A stretch of 64,000 nucleotides of DNA from JBFLYO01 sp040756745 (GTDB lineage: Bacteria > Bacteroidota > Ignavibacteria > UBA10030 > UBA6906), in contig JBFLYO010000001.1 of the NCBI GenBank assembly GCA_040756745.1, positions 1 to 64,000 on the forward strand, written 5' to 3'. Of the stretch, positions 33,856 through 42,756 are shown piece after piece. Each line of letters starts with the position of its first letter. Positions within the stretch are counted from its first letter, which is position 1. Under the pieces are notes generated by a model. That model did no database searches. It was not told where the DNA came from and was given only the letters and a program-made list of their open reading frames with translations. A program made the translations under genes and the position numbers.

Positions 33856-34548
33856 ATGCCGAAACTGAACCTCAGGGATGACGGGTTCGAAGAAGAGTCG
33901 AGTCCCCTTGACTCCGACCAGCCCGTAGCTCCGCCACCGACTCTCCGTGAAGTTGGAGTTGGCGGTGGAGGCGGCAAGGGGTCGGCCCTGCTCACTATTC
34001 TCTTGATTGTTGCTGCGCTCGGGCTGGGCGTGTTCGCACTCAATTACTTTAAAGTGGTCCACCTCTGGGGAAAGAAACCCGTCAAGGTCGCGGCGATAGA
34101 TCAGGAGCTTCCGCTTCCGGAGCAGACCCCTGCGACGACGGACGAAGGGTCTGCACCTCCCGAGGGTGGTGAAGAAGCCACGCCGACCCCCGAGCCAAGT
34201 CTCGATCCGAATCCTGCACCGACGTCGGGAACGAGCGCTCCTCCGACCTCCGTGACGCCGCAGCGCCGTGAGCCCGCGCCAATGTTTACTCCTCCTCCTT
34301 CGGGAAGCGGCAACTACACCGTGCAGGTTTCTTCCTGGACGAGCAAGTCACTGGCAGAGCGTGAAGCGTCGCGCCTGAGTGCGGCCGGCATGAGCGCCTT
34401 CGTAGAAGACGCGGTCATTGCGGGGGAGAACTGGTACCGCGTTCGTGTCGGAAGGTACGGGACCTCGAGGGAAGCAAAGGATGCCGCCCAGCAGCTCTCG
34501 CGGTCAATGGAAGGGCGCATCTGGGTGGCGAGGATCGGCGGGAAATAA
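33856..34548 (+). CDS. SPOR-domain membrane protein
   Basis: A 230-residue bitopic protein: cytoplasmic N-terminus, one helix at about residues 48-68 (ALLTILLIVAALGLGVFAL), a long Pro/Glu/Thr/Ser linker, and a C-terminal SPOR domain from about residue 153 (YTVQVSSWTSKSLAEREASR ... WYRVRVGRYGTSREA). SPOR domains bind denuded septal peptidoglycan, so the protein should localise to the division site, as FtsN and DedD do. GAGGAGG lies 8 nt before the start. It is monocistronic, with its own promoter and a hairpin after it. Confidence 0.9.
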   Translation: MPKLNLRDDGFEEESSPLDSDQPVAPPPTLREVGVGGGGGKGSALLTILLIVAALGLGVFALNYFKVVHLWGKKPVKVAAIDQELPLPEQTPATTDEGSAPPEGGEEATPTPEPSLDPNPAPTSGTSAPPTSVTPQRREPAPMFTPPPSGSGNYTVQVSSWTSKSLAEREASRLSAAGMSAFVEDAVIAGENWYRVRVGRYGTSREAKDAAQQLSRSMEGRIWVARIGGK

Positions 34549-34559
34549 CGCAACAACAG

Positions 34560-34580
34560 GGGGCTGCCTTCGGCGGCCCC
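34560..34580 (+). terminator. Hairpin after the SPOR gene
   Basis: GGGGCTGCC (34560-34568) pairs with GGCGGCCCC (34572-34580) around a TTC loop, with one G-T pair. No T-run follows, so the strength is uncertain; it begins 11 nt after the stop. Confidence 0.55.
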
Positions 34581-34589
34581 ACAACATCA

Positions 34590-34641
34590 CGATGCCGGCG
34601 TCGCCTTTTCCCGTAACGGGAAATGTGGGAAGCCGGCATCG
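34590..34641. terminator. Nested inverted repeat between convergent genes
   Basis: The outer arms CGATGCCGGC (34590-34599) and GCCGGCATCG (34632-34641) are perfect 10-bp complements. Nested inside, TTTCCCG (34607-34613) pairs with CGGGAAA (34617-34623). It lies between the SPOR gene and the opposing membrane-protein gene. It can fold equally on both strands, as a bidirectional terminator would. Confidence 0.6.
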
Positions 34642-34653
34642 CCATGCTCAGAC

Positions 34654-34965
34654 TTATCCCTCGTTCTGTTCGGCAGCGTCCTTCAGAGTTTTCTCTTCCC
34701 CCTTCAGATAAAAGTAGTAGAACACTCCCTCCGCGGCGGTCAGCAGCAGCAGCGACGCCGCGTCCCTGTCGAGCAAAAAACCCAACCCCTCGGGCGGCAT
34801 CAGGAGTTTCATGATGAAGGACGACATGCTCCAGCCCACAAAGAAGATAAGCGCCATGAAGAACACGGCGAGGAACCCTTCCGCGACCCCTTCTTCCTGC
34901 CACCGCCGGGTGAAGCCGGCCGCAATTGCAACGACATGGAGGTAGAACACCAGCACCGGGATCAT
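34654..34965 (-). CDS. Small membrane protein, unknown
   Basis: A 103-residue protein with three predicted membrane helices (about residues 3-17, 28-52, 69-88) and a charged, Glu/Lys-rich C-terminus. I do not recognise the family. The ATG overlaps the sugar transferase stop (ATGA), so it is co-translated with that enzyme and may assist it or the cell-envelope glycan step. Confidence 0.72.
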   Translation of the reverse strand: MIPVLVFYLHVVAIAAGFTRRWQEEGVAEGFLAVFFMALIFFVGWSMSSFIMKLLMPPEGLGFLLDRDAASLLLLTAAEGVFYYFYLKGEEKTLKDAAEQNEG

Positions 34966-36392
34966 CGGCTCTCTCCGTCTCTTGCCATGAGTGCCGCGCG
35001 GACAGTCCTGAGAAGTATCTTCACATCGAAGGCGAGCGACCAGTTCTCGATGTAGTAGAGATCGTACTTAATGCGTTCCTCGATCGACGTGTCGCCACGG
35101 AGGCCGTTCACCTGTGCCCAGCCGGTCACGCCCGTTTTCACCCTATGGCGGTCAAGGTATTTCGGAACTGCGCGTCGGAATTCCTCGACATACCTGATCC
35201 TCTCCGGGCGCGGCCCCACCAGGCTCATATCCCCTTTCAGCACGTTGTAGAGCTGCGGCAGTTCGTCCAGGCTCGTTCTTCGCATGAAGGCCCCCACCCG
35301 CGTGCGCCGAGGATCGTTCCGGCGGCCGAGCCCTGCCTCGTCGTCGAATCGTTCGGAGCCCGTCTTCATTGACCTGAACTTGAACATGGTAAACTCCCGC
35401 CCGTCGATGCCCACCCGTTGCTGGCGGAAAATGACTGGTCCCCGGGAATCCAGCTTCACCGCGATCGCAATTGCAACGTACACAGGAGAGAGGACGAGCA
35501 AGGTGAGCGCAGAAACCAGGAGGTCGAACCCCCGTTTTGCGATCCGCCCCCAGACGGTGAACGGGACTCCTTTGATCCGGAGGAACGGAATACCTTCAAG
35601 CTCGCGGACCCGCACCTGGCTCGTCAGGACTTCCAGGACGTCGGGGACCATCATGAACTCGATGTTCACCCCCTCGCATTCGGCGATGACATCGAACAGC
35701 GTCTGGTGGTCCGCTGTGCGGACCGCGATGAATGCCAGTTCGATGCCGTGCGTCCGGATGTACGCCGGGGCGCCAGCCAGCGGACCCAGTCGCGGGGCCC
35801 GGCCGAGGCCGAGCTTCCTGCCCGCGGGCCGGTCGGCGAAGTATCCCACGATGTCGAACCCGAACGACGTGTGTCCGTGAAGTCGTTCGTACACCTGGTC
35901 GGCGATAGCTTCGTTGCCGAGGAGGATCGCGCGCTGCAGGTGGCGTCCCTTCCGGTATTGCGCGCGTTCGAAGGCCTGTACCATGGCGCGCCCCGAAAAG
36001 ATGAAGACGATGGCGAACCCCCAGAGGAACGCGAACGCGACGCGGGAGTAGGAGAACTCCCGGTAGAAGAAGGCCGCGCTCATCACGAGCAGCATCCCCT
36101 GGCTCACGACTTTTGCGACGTTGACGAGCTCATCCGACAGGTTGACGCTGCGCCGGGCGCGGTACATGGCGCGCGTGGCGAAAAGCATCAGCCAGACGAT
36201 GATCACGATGGCGGAGCCGGCAAGATACCCCTCGATCGGCGGCGCGTCCTCGCGGACGAACCCGAGGTCGTCCAGTAATGAGCTGCGGAACCGGAGCCAG
36301 TAGGAGAGGAGAAATGCCGCCTCGATCCCGAACGCATCCATGATCACGTTCAGCAGGGGGATGAGGAACTCGCCGCGGCGTTGGGTGTTCAT
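34962..36392 (-). CDS. Polyprenyl-phosphate hexose-1-phosphate transferase (WcaJ/PssY-type)
   Basis: A 476-residue enzyme that starts exopolysaccharide or O-antigen synthesis by moving a sugar-1-phosphate to undecaprenyl phosphate. It has an N-terminal bundle of four to five helices, a central CoA-binding-like domain (IVGYFADRPAGRKLGLG), and the catalytic domain from about residue 280: KRGFDLLVSALTLLVLSPVY (membrane re-entrant helix), GPVIFRQQRVG, FKFRSMKT, RRTSLDELPQLYNVLKGDMS and LVGPRPE. Which sugar it uses is not visible. It begins 21 bp after gmhA. Confidence 0.94.
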   Translation of the reverse strand: MNTQRRGEFLIPLLNVIMDAFGIEAAFLLSYWLRFRSSLLDDLGFVREDAPPIEGYLAGSAIVIIVWLMLFATRAMYRARRSVNLSDELVNVAKVVSQGMLLVMSAAFFYREFSYSRVAFAFLWGFAIVFIFSGRAMVQAFERAQYRKGRHLQRAILLGNEAIADQVYERLHGHTSFGFDIVGYFADRPAGRKLGLGRAPRLGPLAGAPAYIRTHGIELAFIAVRTADHQTLFDVIAECEGVNIEFMMVPDVLEVLTSQVRVRELEGIPFLRIKGVPFTVWGRIAKRGFDLLVSALTLLVLSPVYVAIAIAVKLDSRGPVIFRQQRVGIDGREFTMFKFRSMKTGSERFDDEAGLGRRNDPRRTRVGAFMRRTSLDELPQLYNVLKGDMSLVGPRPERIRYVEEFRRAVPKYLDRHRVKTGVTGWAQVNGLRGDTSIEERIKYDLYYIENWSLAFDVKILLRTVRAALMARDGESR

Positions 36393-36413
36393 TCGTCGAC
36401 CGGTCAGGGAAGG

Positions 36414-37019
36414 TCAGCCGTACATTTCCCGCTCGACAAGCGCACAAATGATGTGGCCGATGGCAATGTGTCCCTCCTGAATGCGCTGGGTGTCGTCGGA
36501 TGGTACGATCACGGCGACGTCAACGAGGTCCTTTGTCTCGCCACCGTCCCTTCCCAGCAGGCCGATGACCTTGAGCCCGCGTGTCCGTGCCGCCCGGGCG
36601 GCATTGTTCACGCTTGCCGAGCGGCCGCTGGTGCTGATGGCGACGAGAATGTCTCCGTCATTGCCGAGCCCCTCCACGGCGCGCGCGAAGACGTTGTCGT
36701 AGCCGATGTCGTTCGCGCCTGCGGTCAGGATCGAGGAGTCCGTGGTGAGGGCGATGGCGGGGATCGCGGGGCGGGCGATTTTCGGATCCATACGGATAAC
36801 GAACTCGGCGGCAAGGTGCTGTGCGTCGGCAGCGCTCCCCCCGTTCCCGCAGAAGAGGATCTTTTTCTTCGCATTGAGGGCGCTGATGATGAGGTCCACT
36901 GCTCTGACGATCCTGTCGGCGCACGTGTCGAAGATCTTCTGCTTGACCTCGGCGCTCGCGCGCAGTTCATCCTGGATGAACGCCTGCCGGGCCAGTATGG
37001 TCAGGGGAAGATGTGCCAT
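36414..37019 (-). CDS. gmhA: Sedoheptulose-7-phosphate isomerase (SIS domain)
   Basis: A 201-residue SIS-domain isomerase making D-glycero-D-manno-heptose-7-phosphate, the first step to the heptose of the LPS core. Seen: FCGNGGSAADAQHLAAEFV at about residues 53-71, AIALTTDSSILTA near 90, AISTSGRSASVNNA near 124, and the C-terminal EGHIAIGHIICALVE with the active-site His. ATG 37019 has GAGGA just upstream; the longer in-frame extension is Arg-rich non-coding sequence. It lies between alaS and the sugar transferase. Confidence 0.93.
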   Translation of the reverse strand: MAHLPLTILARQAFIQDELRASAEVKQKIFDTCADRIVRAVDLIISALNAKKKILFCGNGGSAADAQHLAAEFVIRMDPKIARPAIPAIALTTDSSILTAGANDIGYDNVFARAVEGLGNDGDILVAISTSGRSASVNNAARAARTRGLKVIGLLGRDGGETKDLVDVAVIVPSDDTQRIQEGHIAIGHIICALVEREMYG

Positions 37020-37093
37020 GGGTCCTCGCTGGTGAGCTCTACTGAGGCCGGTGAATGTCTCCTCCCGGATCGGAGGATGGTTGCGTGCCGCTG

Positions 37094-39874
37094 CTACCGT
37101 CCAAGCGCGGCACGAAGGACCGCGGGCGCGTCGCGGAGCGCCGCATCGAGACCCGATGCGTCCTTTCCCCCTGCGGTCGCAAGATGCGCGCGCCCTCCGC
37201 CCCCTCCGCCGACTTTTCGTGCCATGCTCCCCACGAGGGTGCCCGCCTGGAGCTTCCGTTCGGCAATCAGATCGTCGCTCACAACGCACACAAACGCCGC
37301 TTTGTTGTCGATGACCGCGCCAAGGATGCCGACTCCCGACTTCAGCCGGGCGCGGAGAGCATCACCGAGGTTCTTCAGCTCCTCCATCGTTCCCGCCTCC
37401 ACGCGTGCCGAAGCAAGAAGGACTCCATCCACGGAGGAGGCCTGTGCCACAATGTCGTCGATGACGCCGGCCCCCTCCCGCAAACGGCGGGCGGAGATTT
37501 TCTTCCTGAGTTCGGTGTTTTCCCTGCTGATCTGGTCTGCAAGCTCCTCCCGGTTCCGGACTTCGCTCTCCGCTGCCTCGACCTGGGCCCGTGCCAGTTC
37601 GTCGTCGGAGACCACGAGGCTCAGCGGTGCGGGTGCGCGCCGCACGCGCCGTGAACCGTTGTTCAGTCCCAGCTCTCGCTCAAGTGACTCCTGCTCCTCG
37701 AGCAGTTGCGCAATCTGGTCGGTGAGTTCCCCCGCCCGCCGGAGGCGTCGTTCAACGTAACGGCGCAGTCCGTCGCCCGTAACCGCCTCGATGCGGCGGA
37801 CGCCGCTGGCGATGCTCGACTCGCTGATGATCTTAAAGAGGCCGATCTCCCGAGTGCGTGCCACGTGAGTTCCCCCGCAGAACTCCACACTGTACCGTTC
37901 GTCGATAAACACGACCCGCACCACGTCGCCGTATTTATCACCGAAGAACATCTTGACGTTCGGAATCAGTCGTGCCTTATCGATGGGCAGGTCGACCTCC
38001 GTATAGACGGGGATATCCTCCGCAATCTTCCCGTTGACCATTTCTTCGACAGCGCGGAGTTCCTCCGGCTCGATCTTGCCAAAGTGCGGGAAATCGAAAC
38101 GGAGGTGATCGTCGGCGACCAGCGATCCCTGTTGATGGACATGGGTGCCGAGCACCCGGCGGAGCGCCTCGTGGACGATATGGGTTGCAGAATGGTTTCT
38201 CTGGATCGCGCGTCGGCGCCCTTCGTCAACGACCGCAGTGACCTCCTCGCCGGCAAGCTCCGGCGCGGGGCGCTCGAGGATCAGGACATTCGGTGTCAGT
38301 CCCTTCTGCGTGTCGATGACGCGCATCCGGCTGCCGCCGGCCTCCAGAATCCCCGTGTCGCCAATCTGTCCCCCCGCCTCCGCGTAGAACGGGGAAGAGG
38401 CAAGGACGGCGAGATTGTCTTCGACCGCCAGGATGCGGGTACGCGCCTCCAGCTTCTCGTATCCGATGAATTGAGGATCATGGCCGGGGTTTGGCAATTG
38501 TCGCGCGCGTTCCCGCTCACTTCTCGACTCCACTGGCTCAGTGATCGCGACCCCCGCCTGACGCGATCTGCTCTCACCTGTCCTGTCGCTGCGGGACCGC
38601 TCCCGCTGCCGCTCCATGAGTTCCGTGAACGTTGCGACGTCCACCTTGACGCCGCGTTCCTCGGCCATCAGCTGCGTGAGGTCGAGCGGGAAGCCGTACG
38701 TGTCGTAGAGCTTGAAGGCGTCCTCTCCCGGGAACACCTTCGAGTGGCCGATACGCTCGAGGACCGACGCGAAGATCTCCAGCCCGCGATCGAGCGTCTG
38801 ATTGAAGCTCTCCTCTTCGGCCCGGATCACCTTCTGAATGTGGCTCTGCTTCGCAACAATTTCGGGGAACGCCTCACCCATCACATCCGCGACAACTGTG
38901 GCGATCGTATGGATAAACGGTTCCCGCATGCCGAGGTTCCTGCCGAAGCGTGCGGCGCGACGCAGGATGCGGCGGAGCACATAGCCCCGGCCGTCGTTCC
39001 CCGGAATTGCGCCGTCGGCGATGGCAAAAGAGAGCATCCGGACGTGGTCGGCGATGACCCTCATCGCCACCTGATTCGTCTCCCCCTCATACGCCTTCTC
39101 CGTTGTTCCGGCAATCGCCCCGATGATGGGGGTGAAGAGGTCGGTATCGTAGTTGGAATCCTTCCCCTGCAACACAGCGCAGACCCGCTCAAAACCCATC
39201 CCCGTGTCGACGTGCCTGGCGGGGAGGTCCACAAGCTCCCCGGACTCCGTCCTGTTGTGTTGGATAAAGACGAGGTTCCAGATCTCTATCACGCTGGGTT
39301 CCCCCGCATTGACCAGCTTCCCGCCTGCCAGGTCGGGGGTCCGGTCGATGTGGATCTCGGAACAGGGCCCGCAGGGGCCCGTTTCTCCCATCTCCCAGAA
39401 GTTGTCCTTTTTGCCGAATCGGAGGATATGGGTGGGGTCGATGGAAGTCCGCGCACGCCACAGCTGTCCGGCCTCGTCGTCGGTCTCGAACACCGTTGCG
39501 TACAGACGCTCCGGCGGAAGGCCCCAGACGCCGGTGAGCAGTTCCCATGCCCAGCTGATGGCTTCCGCCTTGTAGTAGTCGCCGAACGACCAGTTGCCGA
39601 GCATTTCGAAGAAGGTGTGGTGGTAGGTATCCCGCCCGACCTCCTCCAGGTCGTTGTGTTTGCCGCTCACCCGGATGCACTTCTGAGTGTCCGCTGCCCG
39701 CAGGTACTCCCGCGTTCCGGTGCCGAGGAACACGTCTTTGAACTGGTTCATGCCGGCGTTGGTGAAGAGCAGCGTCGGATCGCCGTGCGGGATCACCGGA
39801 GCGCTTGCCACGATCCGGTGTCCTTTCGATGCGAAGAACTCAAGGAAGCTCTGTCGTATTTCAGAAGATGTCAT
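37094..39874 (-). CDS. alaS: Alanyl-tRNA synthetase
   Basis: A 926-residue class II synthetase. The N-terminal core opens with SSEIRQSFLEFFASKGH and has motif 2-like RVSGKHNDLEEVGRDTYHHT. The editing domain has HSATHIVHEALRRVLG and the CGGTHVARTREIG zinc site. The C-Ala domain from about 770 ends in VGGGGGGRAHLATAGG. It is longer than E. coli AlaRS (876) partly because of an Arg/Ser-rich linker near residues 435-475. It charges tRNA-Ala, one of which (CGC) lies in this window. It overlaps clpS by 4 bp. Confidence 0.97.
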   Translation of the reverse strand: MTSSEIRQSFLEFFASKGHRIVASAPVIPHGDPTLLFTNAGMNQFKDVFLGTGTREYLRAADTQKCIRVSGKHNDLEEVGRDTYHHTFFEMLGNWSFGDYYKAEAISWAWELLTGVWGLPPERLYATVFETDDEAGQLWRARTSIDPTHILRFGKKDNFWEMGETGPCGPCSEIHIDRTPDLAGGKLVNAGEPSVIEIWNLVFIQHNRTESGELVDLPARHVDTGMGFERVCAVLQGKDSNYDTDLFTPIIGAIAGTTEKAYEGETNQVAMRVIADHVRMLSFAIADGAIPGNDGRGYVLRRILRRAARFGRNLGMREPFIHTIATVVADVMGEAFPEIVAKQSHIQKVIRAEEESFNQTLDRGLEIFASVLERIGHSKVFPGEDAFKLYDTYGFPLDLTQLMAEERGVKVDVATFTELMERQRERSRSDRTGESRSRQAGVAITEPVESRSERERARQLPNPGHDPQFIGYEKLEARTRILAVEDNLAVLASSPFYAEAGGQIGDTGILEAGGSRMRVIDTQKGLTPNVLILERPAPELAGEEVTAVVDEGRRRAIQRNHSATHIVHEALRRVLGTHVHQQGSLVADDHLRFDFPHFGKIEPEELRAVEEMVNGKIAEDIPVYTEVDLPIDKARLIPNVKMFFGDKYGDVVRVVFIDERYSVEFCGGTHVARTREIGLFKIISESSIASGVRRIEAVTGDGLRRYVERRLRRAGELTDQIAQLLEEQESLERELGLNNGSRRVRRAPAPLSLVVSDDELARAQVEAAESEVRNREELADQISRENTELRKKISARRLREGAGVIDDIVAQASSVDGVLLASARVEAGTMEELKNLGDALRARLKSGVGILGAVIDNKAAFVCVVSDDLIAERKLQAGTLVGSMARKVGGGGGGRAHLATAGGKDASGLDAALRDAPAVLRAALGR

Positions 39875-40152
39875 GACACTTCGATCTGAGTCATCAGCTG
39901 AATCTCTTCGAGGACGCCGCTCACCTCAACGCACCGCACGAGCTCCCCGCTGTAGACGACTGCCTTGCCGTTGTTGTGCACCTCCCATGCCAGGCCCTCC
40001 GCGCGTGGTTCCGAGCACCGGATCGCCTTCATCAGCTGGCCGATCACTTCATCGAAGGTGTGGACGTCGTCGTTGAACAGTATGACCTTCGCCGGCTCCT
40101 GGACGAGAACTTCTTCGTCCAGCTCGGGTTGTTCGAGAGGTTTCGTGGTCAT
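39871..40152 (-). CDS. clpS: ClpS adaptor of the ClpAP protease
   Basis: A 93-residue protein. After a short acidic N-terminus comes the core KVILFNDDVHTFDEVIGQLM, with the N-degron-binding NDD and the conserved HTFDEV. AEGLAWEVHNNGKAVVYSG follows, where family members have a metal- or pocket-lining His. ClpS brings N-end-rule substrates to ClpA/ClpC. A promoter 2 nt upstream of the ATG suggests a leaderless message. clpS-alaS linkage by ATGA overlap is unusual. Confidence 0.94.
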   Translation of the reverse strand: MTTKPLEQPELDEEVLVQEPAKVILFNDDVHTFDEVIGQLMKAIRCSEPRAEGLAWEVHNNGKAVVYSGELVRCVEVSGVLEEIQLMTQIEVS

Positions 40153-40160
40153 ATCACAAA

Positions 40161-40189
40161 AAACTACCAAAAAATGCAGATTATTGCAA
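40161..40189 (-). promoter_or_regulatory. clpS-alaS promoter
   Basis: On the minus strand, -35 TTGCAA (40189-40184), 17 nt, -10 TAGTTT (40166-40161). The predicted start near 40154 lies about 2 nt before the clpS ATG. Confidence 0.55.
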
Positions 40190-40198
40190 CCAGCCCAC

Positions 40199-40227
40199 TT
40201 GCAGGGCAATCGCACCTTCCCTATATT
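40199..40227 (+). promoter_or_regulatory. Aconitase promoter
   Basis: -35 TTGCAG (40199-40204), 17 nt, -10 TATATT (40222-40227). The predicted start near 40234 gives a leader of about 57 nt. The two divergent -35 boxes of this gap are only 9 bp apart. Confidence 0.6.
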
Positions 40228-40290
40228 TCCGTGTAAGCACGGCAACGCCCACCTCACCATCCCTCTTCCCATCACGAGGACGCAGACATC

Positions 40291-42696
40291 ATGTTCGACC
40301 TGAATCGTATCGAAAAGGCATATGCCCGATTTCCCGGACGCGTAAAAGCGGCCCGACAACTCGTCGGCCGCCCGTTGACACTGACAGAGAAGGTTCTCTT
40401 TGCCCATTTCTGGGACGTGCCGAAGGAGCCGGCTGCACGGGGGACTTCGTATATCGACTTCGCCCCCGATCGCGTCGCGATGCAGGACGCGACGGCGCAG
40501 ATGGCGCTGCTCCAGTTCATGTCGGCCGGCATCCCTGCCGTTGCAGTACCCAGCACAGTACACTGCGATCATCTGATCCAGGCACAGACCGGTGCGCGTG
40601 AAGATCTCGGCCAGGCATTGAGCGACAACAAAGAGGTGTATGATTTCCTTGCCGGCGTCTCGTCGAAGCACGGCATCGGCTTCTGGAAGCCGGGCTCCGG
40701 CATCATTCATCAGGTGGTGCTGGAGAACTACGCGTTTCCCGGCGGCATGATGATCGGGACCGATTCCCACACGCCGAACGCCGGGGGGCTCGGCATGATT
40801 GCCATCGGTGTCGGGGGGGCGGATGCGGTGGACGTGATGGCGGGGATGCCGTGGGAACTGAAATTCCCGAAAATCATCGGGGTGCGTTTGACCGGGTCGC
40901 TGAACGGCTGGGCGTCGGCAAAGGACGTGATTCTGAAGGTGGCCGGAATCCTCACGGTCAAGGGGGGGACAGGCGCAATTGTGGAGTACTTCGGCGAAGG
41001 AGCGCGCACGATCTCTGCGACAGGGAAGGGGACGATCTGCAACATGGGTGCGGAGATTGGGGCCACGACGTCGATCTTCCCGTACGATGAGAGCATGGCG
41101 CGTTATCTCCGCGCCACGGGGCGCGCGAAAGTCGCCGCTCTGGCCGGGAAGATCGCTGCGCACTTTGCTCCCGATCCGGAGGTGGAGGCATCTCCCGACC
41201 AGTATTACGATCAGATCATCGATATCAACCTCTCGGAGCTGGAGCCGATGATCAACGGGCCGTTCTCGCCGGACAGGGCGTGGCGCCTCTCCGAATTCGC
41301 TCAGGCCGTAAGGAGCAACGACTACCCTGAAGAGCTCCGGGTTGCCCTGATCGGGAGCTGCACGAATTCAAGCTATGAAGACATTGAGCGCGCGACTGCC
41401 GTTGCCCGCCAGGCACTGGCGTCAGGCCTCCGGGCACGATCGGAATTTACCATTACGCCGGGGTCGGAGCAGGTCAGAGCAACCATCGAACGGGACGGCC
41501 ACCTGCGGGTGTTGACTGACGTCGGCGGAAAGGTGCTTGCCAATGCCTGCGGACCCTGTATCGGACAGTGGAAGCGCCACGATGTCAAGAAAGGGGACAA
41601 GAATTCCATCATTACCTCGTTCAACAGGAACTTTGCGGGGCGGAACGACGCCAACCCCGACACGCATGCCTTCGTTGCAAGCCCCGAGATCGTAACCGCA
41701 TTCGCTCTGGCGGGAAGGCTCACGTTCAATCCGCTGACCGACACCCTCACGAACGACCGGGGGGAGCAGGTGACGCTTTCTCCGCCGTCGGGCGATGAAC
41801 TCCCTGCGAAGGGGTTTACGCCAGGTGAGCGTGGTTATGTCGCACCTGCACGGAACGGCTCGGCGGTCAGAGTGAACGTGAATCCGGCAAGCGACCGGCT
41901 GCAGGTCCTCACCCCCTTTGCACCGTGGGACGGGAGGGAGTTCAGTGACCTTCCCGTCTTGCTCAAGGCGCGCGGGAAGTGCACCACCGATCATATCTCC
42001 CCGGCAGGCCGCTGGCTGAAATACCGCGGACATCTGGACAACATTTCCAATAACCTGTTCAGCGGGGCTGTGAACGCCTTCACGGGCGAAGCCGGCGTCG
42101 GGAAGAATGTGCTCACAGGCGAGCGGAAGGAGTTCTCGGCAGTCGCCCGCGAGTACAAGGCGACAGGGCTTGGCTGGGTCGCGGTAGGGGACGAGAACTA
42201 CGGGGAAGGGTCAAGCCGGGAGCACGCAGCGATGGAGCCCCGCTGGCTCGGTGGAAGGGCGATCATCGTGAAAAGCTTTGCACGCATCCATGAGACGAAC
42301 TTGAAGAAGCAGGGGATGCTGCCCCTCACGTTTGCCAACCCCGCCGATTATGACAGGATCCGGGAAGATGACCGCATCAACATCACGGGGCTGGCCGGCT
42401 TCGCGCCGGGGGTACCGCTCCACATGCTGATCAAGCATGCAGACGGGACCGTCGAGGAATCTCTCCTCAATCACACGTTCAATGAGAACCAGATTGGGTG
42501 GTTCAAAGCCGGAAGCGCCCTCAATCTCATTTCCGCCGGTCAAGCGAAGAAATCGAAAGCTGCTGGGAAGCGCCGCCTAGCGGCGACGCGGACCACGAAG
42601 AAACGGCCCTCCCGCCCCCGGAGGGCAAAACGTCCCGCAAGACAGCGCAGGCCCGCTGTGAAAGCGCGACGACGGAACCTTCGGCGGCGAAAATAG
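40291..42696 (+). CDS. acn: Aconitate hydratase (mitochondrial type) with basic C-terminal tail
   Basis: An 801-residue aconitase that interconverts citrate and isocitrate. Domains 1-3 include IGTDSHTPNAGGLGM near residue 150. The 4Fe-4S cysteines are C357 (GSCTNSSYED), C420 and C423 (ANACGPCIGQW). The swivel domain has TTDHISPAGRWL and YGEGSSREHAAMEPRWLGGR. The normal end is near WFKAGSALNLIS. Beyond it, residues 749-801 form a tail with 26 Lys/Arg in 53 and no acidic residue, absent from ordinary aconitases. Its own promoter lies upstream, and a bacilliredoxin gene follows 60 bp later. Confidence 0.96.
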   Translation: MFDLNRIEKAYARFPGRVKAARQLVGRPLTLTEKVLFAHFWDVPKEPAARGTSYIDFAPDRVAMQDATAQMALLQFMSAGIPAVAVPSTVHCDHLIQAQTGAREDLGQALSDNKEVYDFLAGVSSKHGIGFWKPGSGIIHQVVLENYAFPGGMMIGTDSHTPNAGGLGMIAIGVGGADAVDVMAGMPWELKFPKIIGVRLTGSLNGWASAKDVILKVAGILTVKGGTGAIVEYFGEGARTISATGKGTICNMGAEIGATTSIFPYDESMARYLRATGRAKVAALAGKIAAHFAPDPEVEASPDQYYDQIIDINLSELEPMINGPFSPDRAWRLSEFAQAVRSNDYPEELRVALIGSCTNSSYEDIERATAVARQALASGLRARSEFTITPGSEQVRATIERDGHLRVLTDVGGKVLANACGPCIGQWKRHDVKKGDKNSIITSFNRNFAGRNDANPDTHAFVASPEIVTAFALAGRLTFNPLTDTLTNDRGEQVTLSPPSGDELPAKGFTPGERGYVAPARNGSAVRVNVNPASDRLQVLTPFAPWDGREFSDLPVLLKARGKCTTDHISPAGRWLKYRGHLDNISNNLFSGAVNAFTGEAGVGKNVLTGERKEFSAVAREYKATGLGWVAVGDENYGEGSSREHAAMEPRWLGGRAIIVKSFARIHETNLKKQGMLPLTFANPADYDRIREDDRINITGLAGFAPGVPLHMLIKHADGTVEESLLNHTFNENQIGWFKAGSALNLISAGQAKKSKAAGKRRLAATRTTKKRPSRPRRAKRPARQRRPAVKARRRNLRRRK

Positions 42697-42756
42697 GTTG
42701 TAGGAGCAGCGGCAGGCAGGTTCGTTCATTGACACTAAGGAGAGGGAGGGGAAAAC

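Noticed and set aside
37706..39889. 727-codon plus-strand open frame opposite alaS
   Set aside because: Antisense to alaS, which has full family motifs; the shadow translation shows no recognisable domain.
42606..42626. Hairpin in aconitase as a real terminator
   Set aside because: It is followed by AAAA, not a T-run, and the frame continues through it to a later stop.
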